Shown here: one piece after another, positions 35,117 through 46,793 of the stretch
How positions within the stretch are numbered: the first letter of the stretch is position 1
Layout: every line of letters begins with the position of its first letter
Assembly: GCF_012524165.2 (NCBI RefSeq)
Contig: NZ_JABACJ020000017.1
Location: 1-64,000 of the forward strand
Source: Faecalicatena faecalis
GTDB taxonomy: Bacteria; Bacillota; Clostridia; Lachnospirales; Lachnospiraceae
Direction: 5' to 3'
Length of the DNA: 64,000 nt
Translations under genes and position numbers: made by a program
Notes under the pieces: model-generated
The model's database searches: none
What the model saw: only the letters and a program-made list of their open reading frames with translations
What the model was told of the DNA's origin: nothing

Positions 35117-35485
35117 ATGAAATATTATATTTGTGAGCATTGTGGAAATATCATTGAATATGTGAAGGAGTCAGGTGTTCCAGTTATGTGCTGTGGTCAG
35201 AAGATGACAGAGATTGTACCGGGAACCAGTGAGGGAGCACATGAGAAGCATGTACCTGTTGTAATAGTGGATGGAGACAAGGTGACTGTTGAAGTTGGTG
35301 AAGTAGAGCATCCAATGGTAGAAGCACATTATATTCAGTGGATTGCTATTGAAACAACAAGAGGTGGTCAGAAAGTTAAATTAGAATATACAGATAAACC
35401 AAGAGCAGAGTTTAAACTTGCGGATGGAGAAGAATTTGTGGCAGCCTATGAGTACTGCAATTTACATGGGTTATGGAAGAAATAA
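35117..35485 (+). CDS. dfx: Desulfoferrodoxin / superoxide reductase
   Basis: A 122-residue class I desulfoferrodoxin. The N-terminal desulforedoxin-like site has ICEHCG and CCGQ cysteines; the superoxide reductase centre shows EKHVPVV, HPMVEAHYIQW and the final CNLHG, supplying four His and one Cys to the active iron. It converts superoxide to peroxide, which rubrerythrin and Bcp then remove. Last gene of the cargo block. Ribosome site TAGGGAG. Confidence 0.93.
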   Translation: MKYYICEHCGNIIEYVKESGVPVMCCGQKMTEIVPGTSEGAHEKHVPVVIVDGDKVTVEVGEVEHPMVEAHYIQWIAIETTRGGQKVKLEYTDKPRAEFKLADGEEFVAAYEYCNLHGLWKK

Positions 35486-35557
35486 GATATAGCAAATAGA
35501 GGTACAAATTTCAGTTTCATGTTGCTTTTAATAATTGAATATTGAATGATTTTACAT

Positions 35558-35600
35558 AGCCGTTAAGGAGTAATTTTTGCTCCCTAGCGGCTTATTTTAT
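35558..35600 (+). terminator. Terminator between the redox cargo and the hydrolase gene
   Basis: Stem AGCCGTTAAGGAG / CTCCCTAGCGGCT (with mismatches) followed by TATTTTATTTTT. Closely similar in arm sequence and layout to the one at 24407. The TTG start of the next gene follows within 35 bases. Confidence 0.75.
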
Positions 35601-35624
35601 TTTTCAAAGTAGGAGGTGAGAAAA

Positions 35625-37550
35625 TTGAAAATTAGAAAGGTTGATGACAAACCGATGGTCATTCACACCAAGGAGAAAGCCAAGATTCATGCCCACGAAC
35701 CAAAGGGAGCCAAGATTAAGGGGAGTAACATCTATACAGTAGAGAGAGGTCCTAAGACAGCTGGTGCAAAGGTAACTGATACGGATAGAAAGAAGTCCTA
35801 TCGCAAGAGTACCATTCATCAGTCGGAGCCGAAGAATAAGGGATTATCAAGATTCAAGCAAAACCTTAAGGAATCAAACACTTCCATCAAGACCAAGAAC
35901 ACGAATCTTCACATTGCAGGAAGAACTGGAGCACTTGTAGCCGGGGCAGTAACAGATCAGGTGGAAGGCGGTCAGGAGGTATCGCAGGCAGCATATCTTG
36001 CATATGAAGCAAGCCGCCCTGTTACCGGAACTGCTTCTAAGGGGGCTGCACTTTTCAGGAAAAAGGCGGCAGCCGAGGCAAAGAAGCGTATCAAGAAGGT
36101 AGAGGCAGGAAAGAAGCTGGCAAAAAAGACAGCAAAGAAAGCTGCCAAAGATACAGCCAAGACTGTAGCTAAAGAGACGGCAAAAGAAACAGCAAAGACT
36201 ACTGCCAAGGTTGCAACGAAAACTGCTACAAAGGCAGCTGCTACGGCGGCAGGAACAGCGGTTGCACCGGGAGTAGGCACGGCAATCGGCATGGCAGCCG
36301 GATATGCGGCAGGTGTGTCCATAGAGGTCAAGGATGAAAAGATGACAAACCGGAGCAGGAAGATAAAGTTCTTTCTGGATAAGATGAAAGCACAGGAGAA
36401 TCAGACGGATAGTGTGGCAAAGCTGGTAAAGGATCTGATTGTGCGAAAAGCGATTACCTGGGTAAAGGCAGCTGCACCGATTATCGGATTGGTGCTTTTA
36501 TTACTTGTTCTTGTAGTTGCCATGATTGCGGTTCCGGTTATAGCGGTGATAGCAATCCTTTACAATTCTCCATTTGCTTTATTCCTGCCACCACTTGAAT
36601 CAGGAGATACCGTGCAGACAGTAACGAGTGCCTATGTGCAGGAGTTTAACCGGGATGTGAACACGAAAGTGAATGAGCATACCGGATATGACCTTGGAGA
36701 GCTTGTCTATGTGGATTATGAAGGTATGGAAGAAAATCCAAGCAATTACTATGACATCATGGCAGTCTATATGGTCAAGCATGGTGTCGGAGATACTGCA
36801 ACAGTCATGAATGATACTTCTAAAGGCTGGCTGCAGGCAGTTGTAAATGATATGTGTTCATACACCACAAGCACCGGAACAAAGGATGTGGAAGAAACAG
36901 ATGCAGACGGTAATGTAACTACTGTCACGAAGTCGGTTCTGTATGTGAATGTCACACTCAAATCTTATCGGGATATGATTTCGGTGTATGGATTTGACGC
37001 TAACCAGGTGGAAATGCTTGAGCAGATTATGAGTCCTGATTTTATGGGGCAGCTTGGATATGCAGGAAGTGGCAGTGGTGGCGGAGGTGGAAGCCCCGGA
37101 GTAAGCTCCATGACAGAGGATGAGATAAATGCAATCCTTAGTGGAATTACAGACAGCAGACAGAAAACAGTCTGCTCTTATGCACTTCACAGAGTAGGTT
37201 ATCCATATAGTCAGGATTTACGAGACAGTGGTAATTATTATGACTGCAGTTCACTAGCATATTACTCATGGAAGGATGCCGGAGTGGATATAAGTCATGG
37301 TGGAGCAACCACAGCTGCGGCAGAGGCACAGGGACTAGATGAGGCAGGAAAGACAGTAACTTATGACCAGCTTCAGCCGGGTGACCTGATTTTCTACAGT
37401 TTTACAAGCAACGGAAGATATATGAATATCAGCCATGTGGCTGTTTATGTCGGTAATGGCAAGGTTGTAGAGGCACTTAATGAGAGTCTTGGTGTTGTAT
37501 ATCGTGATGTTGCAAGTACCGGAAAGATAGTTGTGATAGGACGACCATAG
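35625..37550 (+). CDS. CD1108-type transfer protein with NlpC/P60 cell-wall hydrolase domain
   Basis: A 641-residue conjugation protein. Basic N-terminus (KIRKVDDKPMVIHTKEKAKI, the start typical of the CD1108 mobile-element family), an Ala/Lys-rich segment (AKKTAKKAAKDTAKTVAKET), a transmembrane helix near residue 285 (IGLVLLLLVLVVAMIAVPVI), an extracytoplasmic domain, a Gly/Ser linker and a C-terminal NlpC/P60 domain with Cys in YYDCSSLAYYSW and His in ISHVAVYVGNGK. It opens peptidoglycan for the mating channel. Best start is TTG at 35625, nine bases after AGGAGGTGA. Confidence 0.85.
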   Translation: MKIRKVDDKPMVIHTKEKAKIHAHEPKGAKIKGSNIYTVERGPKTAGAKVTDTDRKKSYRKSTIHQSEPKNKGLSRFKQNLKESNTSIKTKNTNLHIAGRTGALVAGAVTDQVEGGQEVSQAAYLAYEASRPVTGTASKGAALFRKKAAAEAKKRIKKVEAGKKLAKKTAKKAAKDTAKTVAKETAKETAKTTAKVATKTATKAAATAAGTAVAPGVGTAIGMAAGYAAGVSIEVKDEKMTNRSRKIKFFLDKMKAQENQTDSVAKLVKDLIVRKAITWVKAAAPIIGLVLLLLVLVVAMIAVPVIAVIAILYNSPFALFLPPLESGDTVQTVTSAYVQEFNRDVNTKVNEHTGYDLGELVYVDYEGMEENPSNYYDIMAVYMVKHGVGDTATVMNDTSKGWLQAVVNDMCSYTTSTGTKDVEETDADGNVTTVTKSVLYVNVTLKSYRDMISVYGFDANQVEMLEQIMSPDFMGQLGYAGSGSGGGGGSPGVSSMTEDEINAILSGITDSRQKTVCSYALHRVGYPYSQDLRDSGNYYDCSSLAYYSWKDAGVDISHGGATTAAAEAQGLDEAGKTVTYDQLQPGDLIFYSFTSNGRYMNISHVAVYVGNGKVVEALNESLGVVYRDVASTGKIVVIGRP

Positions 37551-37560
37551 ATTAAAAATT

Positions 37561-37584
37561 CAGAGAGGGCAGATGTCCTCTCTG
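37561..37584 (+). promoter_or_regulatory. Intercistronic hairpin
   Basis: CAGAGAGG / CCTCTCTG stem with an 8-base loop, between the hydrolase stop and the ribosome site of the next gene. No T-run. Confidence 0.5.
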
Positions 37585-37599
37585 AGAATGGAGGTAAGA

Positions 37600-38496
37600 A
37601 TGGATTTAAGAGATGTTGTTCTGGTAATAGAAAATGATAAGGGAACAGAGATAAATATGCTTATGTCATTGGACGATTATAAGAAATTTGTTTCTATTGA
37701 TGATATGTCAGAACTGGCAGATCAGATGCTTTGTCTTGGCAGAACTCTTGGAGAAGAGGAAAGCTTTACAGAGTATTACAGGGCGGCAAATGTAACGATA
37801 TCCGCAAGATTCTGTAAGGATGATGTACAGCTCGGACACTTTCTTCAAGGATTTTATAACGATTCCAAAGAATTTCGGTTTGATAAAGAAGCCAGTTCTT
37901 ATGAATGTGTTGCAAAGCTTAAGGAGATTGGAATGACTGATAAGGGCTGGGTAGATGATTTTAACCTACATTATGAAAGTGTGGACAGATTATTTGAAAG
38001 GGGACAGACATTCCATAACTTCAATGACCATGATTACATGGTGCTTGAAGCATTATCACCAAGAAATCTTGTGGTGATGGATATGAAGTCAGGTTCCCTT
38101 ACAATCGCCCTTGGTGCGACAGAGTATAAGCGTTATCCGAAGGATGAGAAGCCTACAAAGGACAATACCACAATCGGGGTATCGTGGGAGCATGGCATTT
38201 ATCTTGGTTCCACACTCTCAACCACGAATTTCAAGGCATACAAAAGAGAGTATGGCACACCGGAAAAGATAGAGGATATCTATGATTACCGGGCAAAGCT
38301 CAAGCAGAAGTTCTATTTTTATCAGGATATGTCAAAGGATGATGATGTACCAAAGAAGCTGCAGAATGACTTCCTTCACCAGATGTATGAGGATTTCGGA
38401 ACGATTGAAGAGGATTGTTTTTACGACAGGCTGGAAGATGGAAAGTACGATGGAGGCTTTAAGGAAAGACAGGTAAAGGAGGAAAAGAGCCGGTGA
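37600..38496 (+). CDS. Hypothetical protein (298 residues), possible YodL-like region
   Basis: A soluble 298-residue protein. An N-terminal part (DVVLVIENDKGTEINMLMSL) is followed by a region recalling antirestriction or YodL-associated proteins (FNDHDYMVLEALSPRNLVVM, TIALGATEYKRYPKDEKPT) and an acidic, charged C-terminus. I do not recognise a confident family. The start is at 37600 because GGAGGTAAGA precedes it. Followed at 28 bases by a DpnD/PcfM-type gene. Confidence 0.5.
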   Translation: MDLRDVVLVIENDKGTEINMLMSLDDYKKFVSIDDMSELADQMLCLGRTLGEEESFTEYYRAANVTISARFCKDDVQLGHFLQGFYNDSKEFRFDKEASSYECVAKLKEIGMTDKGWVDDFNLHYESVDRLFERGQTFHNFNDHDYMVLEALSPRNLVVMDMKSGSLTIALGATEYKRYPKDEKPTKDNTTIGVSWEHGIYLGSTLSTTNFKAYKREYGTPEKIEDIYDYRAKLKQKFYFYQDMSKDDDVPKKLQNDFLHQMYEDFGTIEEDCFYDRLEDGKYDGGFKERQVKEEKSR

Positions 38497-38523
38497 TGAG
38501 ATTTTTACAGGAGGCGATATCAT

Positions 38524-38742
38524 ATGGAGCAGGAATTTGATGTTGAGATAAAAGAAGTGCTTTCACGAGTACAGAAAGTAAAGGCAGAGTCGCTTGACGA
38601 TGCCATCAATAAGGCAATGGATATGTATTATGCAGAGCAGATAGTCCTTGGAGCAGAGGACATGAAGGGAGTTGATTTTGCGCCTATCAGCGAAGGTCAG
38701 CTCCCTTCTTCATTAAAAGAAAACGGAGGAAGAACAAGATGA
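38524..38742 (+). CDS. DpnD/PcfM-family small protein
   Basis: A 72-residue protein matching the DpnD/PcfM family: EFDVEIKEVLSRVQKVKAES followed by LDDAINKAMDMYYAEQIVLG. These small proteins are found on streptococcal and enterococcal conjugative elements; their function is unknown. It overlaps the next gene by four bases (ATGA). Confidence 0.75.
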   Translation: MEQEFDVEIKEVLSRVQKVKAESLDDAINKAMDMYYAEQIVLGAEDMKGVDFAPISEGQLPSSLKENGGRTR

Positions 38743-39107
38743 AAAGTGATTCAACAACAGTAATTAAGAACATGGAGTTTTTAGTAAAGGAACTTCATAA
38801 GGAGTGGGACAGATCGGGTGATTCTAAGGCATCCGTTATTATTTCCCTTGAGGAAGTAGATGGTATCAATGATAAGTTAAAAGAGATTATCTATCAGACA
38901 CAGAAGTCAGTCGATGAGGATGAGCTGACCTTTAAACAGAGCATTGCAAAGTCCAAGGAGTGCTATGTGCTTCTTCGTGTGGTGCGTAAGATTGCAAAGA
39001 AAAAGGATAAATGTGAAAAGCAGGCAATCGACAATGAATTTGCAATCGAGCTGGATAAGGATGAGTTAAAGCTATTTAAAGGATTGTTTGCAGAGATGTT
39101 TAAGTAG
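38739..39107 (+). CDS. Hypothetical helical protein (122 residues)
   Basis: A basic, mostly helical soluble protein ([40 protein letters not shown]). Coupled to the DpnD/PcfM gene by a four-base overlap and to the giant methylase-helicase 15 bases downstream. No recognised domain; possibly an accessory subunit of the large protein. Confidence 0.55.
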   Translation: MKSDSTTVIKNMEFLVKELHKEWDRSGDSKASVIISLEEVDGINDKLKEIIYQTQKSVDEDELTFKQSIAKSKECYVLLRVVRKIAKKKDKCEKQAIDNEFAIELDKDELKLFKGLFAEMFK

Positions 39108-39121
39108 AGGAGGACAAAGGT

Positions 39122-42100
39122 ATGGGCGTTGATATGAAGGTCAAAGCGATATACGATTCTGAGATTGGTAACATCACCAGATCAGAAAAGAACTGGAAGG
39201 ATGTGTTAAAGGTCGCAGGTCAGTTATACCGCTATGAATTTGACAATATCGTTATGGTAACAGCTCAGAGACCTCCGGAAAAAAGCACACTCATGGCAGA
39301 TTATGATACCTGGAAAAAGGTGGGAAGATATGTAAAGCGTGGTGCGAAAGGCTGCGCCATCTTCCCGTCAAGGGCACTGAATCCACGTATGAGATATATC
39401 TTTGATATCAGTGATACCGGAGGGAAGAATGTTAAGCTGACATGGGACCTTGAGGGAGAAAATCTTAAGGATTATGTGGATTTTCTTGTGTCAGAAGGTC
39501 AGATTGAGCAGTACGATAACGGCGACAGGGAGTCTCTAAAAAATATATTAAAACAGTTTACAGGAACAGATGTTTGGCTTATAATAAAAGAAAAGTTCGG
39601 AGATCGAATGACCGAGCTTATGCAGCTATCAGGTAGTGTGATAAAGGAAGAAAGTAAGAAACGCAATGGCTTACAGCAGGAAATGGAAATGGACATGGAG
39701 CAGCTTGTATATGCAAGTGTCATGTATGCTGTAGGGACGAGATGCGGATTTGACTTATCTGTGCAAGAACAGGATTTTAGTCAGATCGTAAATATCAAAG
39801 ACGAAGAGATCATTTACCGTCTTGGTTCCATTGTATGCGATGTCTCCTGTAGTGTTCTTAGAGAATTTAGTCGTAACTTAAAGGCAATCGAGAGCGAAAG
39901 GAGAATTGGATATGTTAGAAGAAATGACTTACAAGGAAGTGGACGGACTGCTTTATCCGCAGATAGAGATGCCGGACGAGACGGAGGATCTCACGAAGCT
40001 GGGCAAATACGGAAGGATGGCGATGAGTTATCTTCAGGAGAACGAGCCGGCAAGATACAAGACGCTGATGAGATTCGGGAAGATGTACGAGAAGATGTCA
40101 GCGGTAGAGGAGGAAGCGAATCAGCTGTACGACCAACTGGAGATGCAGTATCTGGCGAAGCACAAGCCACAGGATCCGTCATCGACAATGGAGATGTGGA
40201 AGATAAGAGAGCAGGCGAAGATGCAGGCAGAGGAAGTGGTACTCCATCAGGTAGTGATGCGATTCCACTAGAATCTGATGATACAGAACTGAATAGGGAA
40301 CTTGATGAAATCAATTCATTGGGTGTTAGTAAGGAAGCCGAATATACACAGGCTTCCTTTTTTTTCGACCAGAACGGGCAGGCAAGCATTGGCACCATTC
40401 ATACTGAGGACGAAAACAATAATCAGTTTATGCGTCAGTTCGAACAGGACAGAAAAGCTGCATTAGCAGGTAAATACAATTATCTGAATCCCAAAAAGTC
40501 TGCAACAGTACCAGGTGAGTATATCAAGCAGGTGCTTATGAGAGGTACAGGTTTTATCGGTGGCAAGGGCAGGGTATGCAAGATTTTTGAAACAGAGATT
40601 GATGCAGGAACCAGAGCAAAGCGTATCAAAGCAGAATATGGTCAGGGAGGTGCAGGCTGGCCGGTTGACGGACTGGGACTGCACGGGTATGACACATTTC
40701 ATGGGAACGGACTGCGTTTTCAGTGGCGAGATGAGGATGGAGAGGTTGAAGGATATGTTTCATGGAAAGATATCGAAAAAGAGCTTGGTGTCCTTATTCT
40801 TACAGGGGAATACCAGCCTGAGACACCTCGTATTGATGAGCTTGCGATGGACGGACTCCGTGAGGATGATGAGGTCATTGATGCCGAATACCGGGAAGTG
40901 GAACCGGAAGAGGCAGAATCAGAGATTGATGATTATGCAATACCGGATGAGCCGGAGAGCTATGCTTCTAACAGAGATTATGTAAGTGCAAAAGGCATGA
41001 CACCACAGGAAACTGCCGATGAAGACCGCATGGTAACACAGGCAGAATATGGTGCAGAGATAGAAGCTGAAACATCTGAAAAAGATCCATCAGAGCTTCA
41101 GTATATTACACCGATTGATTATGCCAAGCGTATTGCAGAGCTTGATGAAGACCTGCGTGATGTGGCGGAGATTCTTGTAACAGATTGCAGCTGCTACACT
41201 CCGTTTAGGGCATTCCTTATGGATGTGGTGCAGTCTGATTTTGCATTTATGCCCAATAAACTTGACCTTATCAGGGATATTGCATTAGGGACAGATAATG
41301 CAGAAAGAAAGGCATATTCCAACAATAAGTATGGTCTTGTGGAGTACTCAATCAGAAGCGGATATGTGAAGATCAGCTATAAGAACAGGAATGGTGTGCG
41401 TAAAGAAGGTGCTCTCGATTGGCGTGAGTTATATGAAATCTTATCTTATATGGTAAAACAGCCATTTTACTGCGGAGAAGACCAGAAGAAGTATTATCAG
41501 GAGACAAAGCAGAAGGCTGACAGGGATAAGATGAATCCGGTCTATAAGAGATTCTTTGATATCGAGGATAGTGTAAAAGCCAATCGTCTTGAAACCAGGG
41601 AAAGAGCAATAGCGAATGGCTGGGAAACCAAGATTGATGAGAATGGACATGTGGTTTCAGATGATGCAGTATCAGTATCTGTGGAAGATATTCAGGCTGA
41701 TACAGAATCACAGGAAACTGTAGATTTTACACCAAAGCAGGAGCCAGTACAGCAAGTAGGAAGTCTTGAAAATGAGAAGAATGTTGCCGGGCAGACGAAG
41801 CACAACTTCCACTATAATCTCTGGGAAATGGAAAAAGGTGGTGCCAAGACCAGATACCAGTGGAATATGGATGCAATCCGCACTCTAAAGCAGATTGAAT
41901 CAGAAAACAGGCTTGCCACACCGGAGGAGCAGAAAGTTCTGTCGAAGTTTGTCGGATGGGGCGGACTGTCACAGGCATTTGACGAGGAAAACGCAGGCTG
42001 GAGCAAAGAGTATGTAGAGCTGAAAGAACTTTTATCTGATGAGGAATACAGTGCTGCCAGGGCAACAGTAAATAACGCCTTTTACACTTCACCGGAGATT

Positions 42101-45100
42101 GCCATGTGCATGAATTCGGCACTTGTCCAGTTTGGTTTCAGAGGCGGCAATGTATTAGAGCCATCCATGGGTATCGGTAACTTCTTTGGAAGTATGCCGG
42201 AAACAATGCATGAAGCAAAGCTGTATGGAGTGGAGCTTGACAGCATTTCGGGAAGAATCGCAAAGCAGCTTTATCAGAATGCTAATATTTCTATCACAGG
42301 ATTTGAGAATACCACATATCCGGATAACTTCTTTGATGTGGTTGTCGGAAATGTGCCATTTGGAGATTATAAGGTATTTGATCCGAAGTACAACAAGTAT
42401 AACTTCCGTATCCACGATTATTTCCTTGCAAAAGCACTTGATCAGGTAAGACCGGGAGGCATGGTTGCAGTAATCACCACAAAGGGAACACTTGATAAGG
42501 CAAATCCTACTATCCGAAAATATCTGGCTGAAAGAGCAGAGCTTGTGGGAGCAGTAAGACTTCCGAATACTGCATTTAAAGACAATGCAGGAACCGAAGT
42601 GACAGCAGATATCCTGTTTTTGCAGAAGAGGGAGAGAAAGATTGATATTGAGCCTGACTGGGTGCACCTTGGTGTGACCGAGAATGGCATTGCAGTCAAC
42701 TCTTATTTTGCAGAGCATCCGGAAATGATGCTTGGGGCTATGGAGTATGACACAAGGATTTACGGACAGGACAGCAGATATACAGTCTGTGTGAATGATG
42801 ATGAGAACTTCAATATGTATGAAGCATTAAACAAAGCTATCGGTAATATCAAAGCACAGATGACAGATTTTGAGAGAGTGGCAGATGAGGCGGAGCAGAC
42901 GGAGGAAGTTATCCCGGCTGATCCGGATGTGAGAAACTACACTTACACATTTTTTGAAGGAAAGCTCTATTACAGGGAAAATTCCGAGATGGTAAGAAAA
43001 GAAGTATCACAGACTGCCGAGGAGCGAATCCGAAGCCTTGATGAAATCAGACAGATAACAAGAGAGCTGATTGATATCCAGATGGATGGCTGCAGCGAGG
43101 AGGAGCTTTCTGATAAGCAGAGACTTCTTAATGTAAAATATGATGCTTTTGTAAAGCAGTATGGAGCCATTACTTCAAAAGCAAACAGAATCGCATTCAG
43201 GGATGACAGCGATTACCCGCTTCTTTGCAGTCTTGAGGAAGTAAATGAAGACGGGGAGGTGAAAAAAGCGGATATGTTTTATAAGCAGACGATTAAGGCA
43301 AAGACTGTCATAGACAGGGTTGAGACTGCTGTGGAAGCATTAAATGTATCCGTCAATGAATTTGGATATGTAAACCCTGCCTATATGCTTTCTATCTATG
43401 AGCCGGATATTACTAATGCAAAGGAAAAGCTTGCAGAAAAGTCCGGGCAGACAGCGGATGAGATAACGCTAAGTGATGATGCTTTGGCAGAGCTTAGAAG
43501 AGCAGTTCTTGTGGAAGAGCTGGATGGACTGATTTTCCTAAATCCTGACCGTTACAACGAGAACAATCCGGACATCGGCTGGGAGACAGCAGACGAGTAT
43601 CTGTCCGGAAATGTGAGAGACAAGCTTCGTGCAGCAAAAGCTATGGCAGCGGATACAGACAATCCACAGGCAGAAAGATTTGCAGGCAATGTGGCAGCAC
43701 TTGAAAAGGTGCAGCCGGAATGGATTGAAGCATCAGACATTGATGTAAAGATTGGTACGACATGGATTGAGCCGCTTGATTATGAGCAGTTTATCTATGA
43801 ACTTCTCAATACGCCAAGGAGGGCAAGGGCAGTCAGAAGCCAGTTTTACAATACAGGCATTCAGGTACACTTAAATAAGATGAGCATGGAATGGTTCATC
43901 GAGAATAAAAGCATGGATAAGCATTCAGTGGCAGCTACTAAGACTTATGGTACAAGCCGCATGGATGCTTATTCTATTTTTGAGGATACGCTGAATCTTA
44001 AAACTGTAACAGTAAGGGACAGGATTGATGACGGAGATGGCAGGTATCATTATGAAGTCAATAAGAATGAGACAATGCTTGCAAGGGAAAAGCAGAACAT
44101 GATCAAGGAAAAGTTCAAGGAGTGGCTGTTTTCAGAGCCGGAGCGTAGACAGAAGTATGTGGAATATTACAACGAGACATTCAATAACATCCGTCTGCGT
44201 GAGTATGACGGAAGCCACTTACAGTTTCCGGGAATGAATCCGGCGATTGAGCTAAAGCCACACCAGAAAAATGCGGTGGCAAGAATCCTTCTCGGAGGAA
44301 ACACACTGCTGGCACACTGTGTAGGTGCCGGAAAGTCATTTGAGATGATGGCTGCCTGCATGGAGCAGAAGAGACTTGGACTTGCCAATAAAACCATCAT
44401 GGTTGTTCCAAAGCCGCTTATCGGTCAGACTGCATCAGAGTTTTTAAGGCTTTATCCGTCAGCAAATATCTTAGTCGCTACAGAGCGTGATTTTGAAAAA
44501 AGCCGCAGAAAGCAGTTCGTATCAAGGATTGCAACAGGTGACTATGACTGTATTATCATGTCGCACTCGCAGTTTGAGAAAATCCCAATCTCAGCAGAGA
44601 GAAAGGAGCGAATGCTTAATGAGCAGATAGAGGAAATCAGTTATGCGATTGATGAGATGAAGGAGCGTAACGGAGAACGCTGGACTGTAAAGCAGATGGA
44701 AAGCCAGAAGAAAAAGCTGGAGGAACAGCTTAAATCTTTATCTGATGAGAGCAGAAAGGATGATCTTATAACCTTTGAGGAGCTTGGCGTGGATTCTATC
44801 ATGGTAGACGAAGCACATAATTTTAAGAACCTTGCGATTTTTTCCAAGATGAATAATGTGTCCGGTATCAGCAGTTCGGGGGCAAAGAAGTCAACGGATA
44901 TGCAGCTTAAATGCCAGTACCTGTCAGAGATAAATGATGGCAGGGGCATTGTATTTGCAACAGGTACACCGATATCAAATACCATGTGTGAGATGTATGT
45001 CATGCAGCTTTACTTACAGAAAGCGGCACTTGAAGAGATGGGGATTTATCACTTTGATTCATGGGCAGCAAACTTTGGTGAAGTGACAACAGCACTTGAA

Positions 45101-46780
45101 CTTACTGTAGAGGGAAGCGGATTCCGAATTAAGAGCAGGTTCAATAAATTTACGAATCTGCCTGAGCTTATGAATATCTTTCGTGAGGTAGCCGATGTGC
45201 AGACAGCAGACATGCTTGCTCTTGATGTACCGGCTCTTCGTGGTGGTAAGCCTATCATTGTGGAGTCAGAGCCGGACTGGTATGTAAAGCAGGTCATGGA
45301 AAACTTTGTTGCAAGAGCAGAGCGTATCAGAGGTGGTGGAGTTGATCCGAGTGAGGACAACTTTTTAAAGATTACCCATGAGGCAAGATTATTAGGAACA
45401 GATGCAAGGCTGATTGATAAGGATGCTCCAAACAATCCAGATGGAAAGCTAAACAAGGTTGCGGAGAATGTGTGGAAAGAATATGAGAAAGGAAATGCCA
45501 ACGGTCATATAGGCTGCCAGCTTATTTTTTCGGACATCGGCACACCGGGACCGGATAAGGATTTTACTATTTATGATTATCTGAAGGAGACACTTATCCA
45601 GTATGGTATTCCCGCAGATGAGATAGCATTTATCCATGATGCCAAGACGGATGCACAGAGAGACGCACTTTTTAAGGAGATGAGGACAGGTAAGAAGAAA
45701 GTTCTTATCGGTTCGACTGACAAGTGCGGAACCGGAGTTAATGTACAGACACACCTTGTTGCTATGCATCATGTGGACTGTCCCTGGAAGCCTTCTTCCA
45801 TTGAGCAGAGAGAGGGACGAGGCATCAGACAGGGCAATGAAAACAAGGAAGTTGCAATATACAGATATGTTACCAAAGGAACCTTTGATGCATACAACTG
45901 GTCGCTTGTGGAGAATAAGCAGCGTTTTATCAGTCAGGTTATGACCAGCAAGGCAGTAAGCCGAAGCTGTGAGGATATCGACGAGGCAACTCTTTCTTAT
46001 GCAGAGATTAAGGCGGTTGCAACTGGCAATCCGTTAATCAAAGAAAAGATGGAGATTGATAATGATGTCCAGAGACTTAAGCTTTTAAAGGCATCTTATG
46101 ACAATCAGAGATATGGCTTGCAGGATAACTTTATGATTAAGTATCCAAAACTTATAAGGTCTGCAACAGAAAAACTTGCAAATGTCAGAGAGGATGTAAA
46201 GGCAAGGGATAAGGAGCTGATTGATAATCCGGAGTTTGCCATTACCATAGGCAAGGCAACTTACACAGAAAGAGTGGATGGCGGAACCATGATGCTTGAA
46301 GCTATCAGTAAGTGTAAGACAGGTGAGACAACTGCAATAGGTAAGTTTCATGGATTTGAGTTGCTTGTAGAAAAGAATTTCCTTGGCATCAATTATATGG
46401 TGCTTCGTGGAAAGACAGAGTATAAAGCTGAGCTTTCAACAAGTCCGGTCGGCAGTATGGTGAAACTTGAAAATCTGTTCAATGGACTTCATGAGAATAT
46501 TGATTTCTTAGAAAAGAAGATTGAACAGTACCAGAATGACCTTGAAGCATCTAAGGCGGAATACGATAAGCCATTTGCATACAGCGAGGAACTGGAGGAA
46601 AAGCTTGCAAGACAATGTGAGCTGAATGCCCAGCTTGACCTTGAAAATGCAAAGGCTATGGATGCTGACCTTGGTGGACCTGGCGAGGAAAGAGAAGCTG
46701 ATGACAGGGTAGAATCTGCAGGAATTGTAGCGGAGAATAGAGGCACTTATACAACCGACAGAGAGGGCAGAATACGATAG
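39122..46780 (+). CDS. Giant N6-adenine methylase / SNF2-type helicase of the ICE
   Basis: A 2552-residue multidomain DNA-acting protein. Residues 1-130: ArdC-N-like single-strand DNA-binding region ([20 protein letters not shown]). About 265-385: low-complexity acidic/Gly linker, the stretch overprinted by tnpV. About 440-850: two accessory domains ([30 protein letters not shown]). About 1005-1110: Rossmann methylase ([14 protein letters not shown] and GNVPFGDY, a variant of the NPPF motif). About 1720-2270: SNF2 helicase ([18 protein letters not shown] near 1895, [10 protein letters not shown] near 2229). C-terminus coiled coil. Related giant proteins occur on many Firmicutes and Bacteroidetes elements and are thought to protect or remodel transferred DNA. 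Confidence 0.85.
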   Translation: MGVDMKVKAIYDSEIGNITRSEKNWKDVLKVAGQLYRYEFDNIVMVTAQRPPEKSTLMADYDTWKKVGRYVKRGAKGCAIFPSRALNPRMRYIFDISDTGGKNVKLTWDLEGENLKDYVDFLVSEGQIEQYDNGDRESLKNILKQFTGTDVWLIIKEKFGDRMTELMQLSGSVIKEESKKRNGLQQEMEMDMEQLVYASVMYAVGTRCGFDLSVQEQDFSQIVNIKDEEIIYRLGSIVCDVSCSVLREFSRNLKAIESERRIGYVRRNDLQGSGRTALSADRDAGRDGGSHEAGQIRKDGDELSSGERAGKIQDADEIREDVREDVSGRGGSESAVRPTGDAVSGEAQATGSVIDNGDVEDKRAGEDAGRGSGTPSGSDAIPLESDDTELNRELDEINSLGVSKEAEYTQASFFFDQNGQASIGTIHTEDENNNQFMRQFEQDRKAALAGKYNYLNPKKSATVPGEYIKQVLMRGTGFIGGKGRVCKIFETEIDAGTRAKRIKAEYGQGGAGWPVDGLGLHGYDTFHGNGLRFQWRDEDGEVEGYVSWKDIEKELGVLILTGEYQPETPRIDELAMDGLREDDEVIDAEYREVEPEEAESEIDDYAIPDEPESYASNRDYVSAKGMTPQETADEDRMVTQAEYGAEIEAETSEKDPSELQYITPIDYAKRIAELDEDLRDVAEILVTDCSCYTPFRAFLMDVVQSDFAFMPNKLDLIRDIALGTDNAERKAYSNNKYGLVEYSIRSGYVKISYKNRNGVRKEGALDWRELYEILSYMVKQPFYCGEDQKKYYQETKQKADRDKMNPVYKRFFDIEDSVKANRLETRERAIANGWETKIDENGHVVSDDAVSVSVEDIQADTESQETVDFTPKQEPVQQVGSLENEKNVAGQTKHNFHYNLWEMEKGGAKTRYQWNMDAIRTLKQIESENRLATPEEQKVLSKFVGWGGLSQAFDEENAGWSKEYVELKELLSDEEYSAARATVNNAFYTSPEIAMCMNSALVQFGFRGGNVLEPSMGIGNFFGSMPETMHEAKLYGVELDSISGRIAKQLYQNANISITGFENTTYPDNFFDVVVGNVPFGDYKVFDPKYNKYNFRIHDYFLAKALDQVRPGGMVAVITTKGTLDKANPTIRKYLAERAELVGAVRLPNTAFKDNAGTEVTADILFLQKRERKIDIEPDWVHLGVTENGIAVNSYFAEHPEMMLGAMEYDTRIYGQDSRYTVCVNDDENFNMYEALNKAIGNIKAQMTDFERVADEAEQTEEVIPADPDVRNYTYTFFEGKLYYRENSEMVRKEVSQTAEERIRSLDEIRQITRELIDIQMDGCSEEELSDKQRLLNVKYDAFVKQYGAITSKANRIAFRDDSDYPLLCSLEEVNEDGEVKKADMFYKQTIKAKTVIDRVETAVEALNVSVNEFGYVNPAYMLSIYEPDITNAKEKLAEKSGQTADEITLSDDALAELRRAVLVEELDGLIFLNPDRYNENNPDIGWETADEYLSGNVRDKLRAAKAMAADTDNPQAERFAGNVAALEKVQPEWIEASDIDVKIGTTWIEPLDYEQFIYELLNTPRRARAVRSQFYNTGIQVHLNKMSMEWFIENKSMDKHSVAATKTYGTSRMDAYSIFEDTLNLKTVTVRDRIDDGDGRYHYEVNKNETMLAREKQNMIKEKFKEWLFSEPERRQKYVEYYNETFNNIRLREYDGSHLQFPGMNPAIELKPHQKNAVARILLGGNTLLAHCVGAGKSFEMMAACMEQKRLGLANKTIMVVPKPLIGQTASEFLRLYPSANILVATERDFEKSRRKQFVSRIATGDYDCIIMSHSQFEKIPISAERKERMLNEQIEEISYAIDEMKERNGERWTVKQMESQKKKLEEQLKSLSDESRKDDLITFEELGVDSIMVDEAHNFKNLAIFSKMNNVSGISSSGAKKSTDMQLKCQYLSEINDGRGIVFATGTPISNTMCEMYVMQLYLQKAALEEMGIYHFDSWAANFGEVTTALELTVEGSGFRIKSRFNKFTNLPELMNIFREVADVQTADMLALDVPALRGGKPIIVESEPDWYVKQVMENFVARAERIRGGGVDPSEDNFLKITHEARLLGTDARLIDKDAPNNPDGKLNKVAENVWKEYEKGNANGHIGCQLIFSDIGTPGPDKDFTIYDYLKETLIQYGIPADEIAFIHDAKTDAQRDALFKEMRTGKKKVLIGSTDKCGTGVNVQTHLVAMHHVDCPWKPSSIEQREGRGIRQGNENKEVAIYRYVTKGTFDAYNWSLVENKQRFISQVMTSKAVSRSCEDIDEATLSYAEIKAVATGNPLIKEKMEIDNDVQRLKLLKASYDNQRYGLQDNFMIKYPKLIRSATEKLANVREDVKARDKELIDNPEFAITIGKATYTERVDGGTMMLEAISKCKTGETTAIGKFHGFELLVEKNFLGINYMVLRGKTEYKAELSTSPVGSMVKLENLFNGLHENIDFLEKKIEQYQNDLEASKAEYDKPFAYSEELEEKLARQCELNAQLDLENAKAMDADLGGPGEEREADDRVESAGIVAENRGTYTTDREGRIR
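39912..40271 (+). CDS. tnpV: TnpV-family protein, overprinted inside the giant methylase-helicase gene
   Basis: A 119-residue ORF in the +1 frame relative to the large gene. It begins [20 protein letters not shown], continues [20 protein letters not shown] and [20 protein letters not shown], and ends [16 protein letters not shown], all matching TnpV transposon-encoded proteins in order and length. AAAGGAG lies eight bases before the ATG. Codons in this frame favour G/C third positions (CTG, AAG, GAG, GCG), unlike the large frame, where the same DNA encodes a low-complexity linker. Both frames are open throughout. The function of TnpV is unknown. Confidence 0.8.
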   Translation: MLEEMTYKEVDGLLYPQIEMPDETEDLTKLGKYGRMAMSYLQENEPARYKTLMRFGKMYEKMSAVEEEANQLYDQLEMQYLAKHKPQDPSSTMEMWKIREQAKMQAEEVVLHQVVMRFH

Positions 46781-46793
46781 GAGAGTGGATTAT

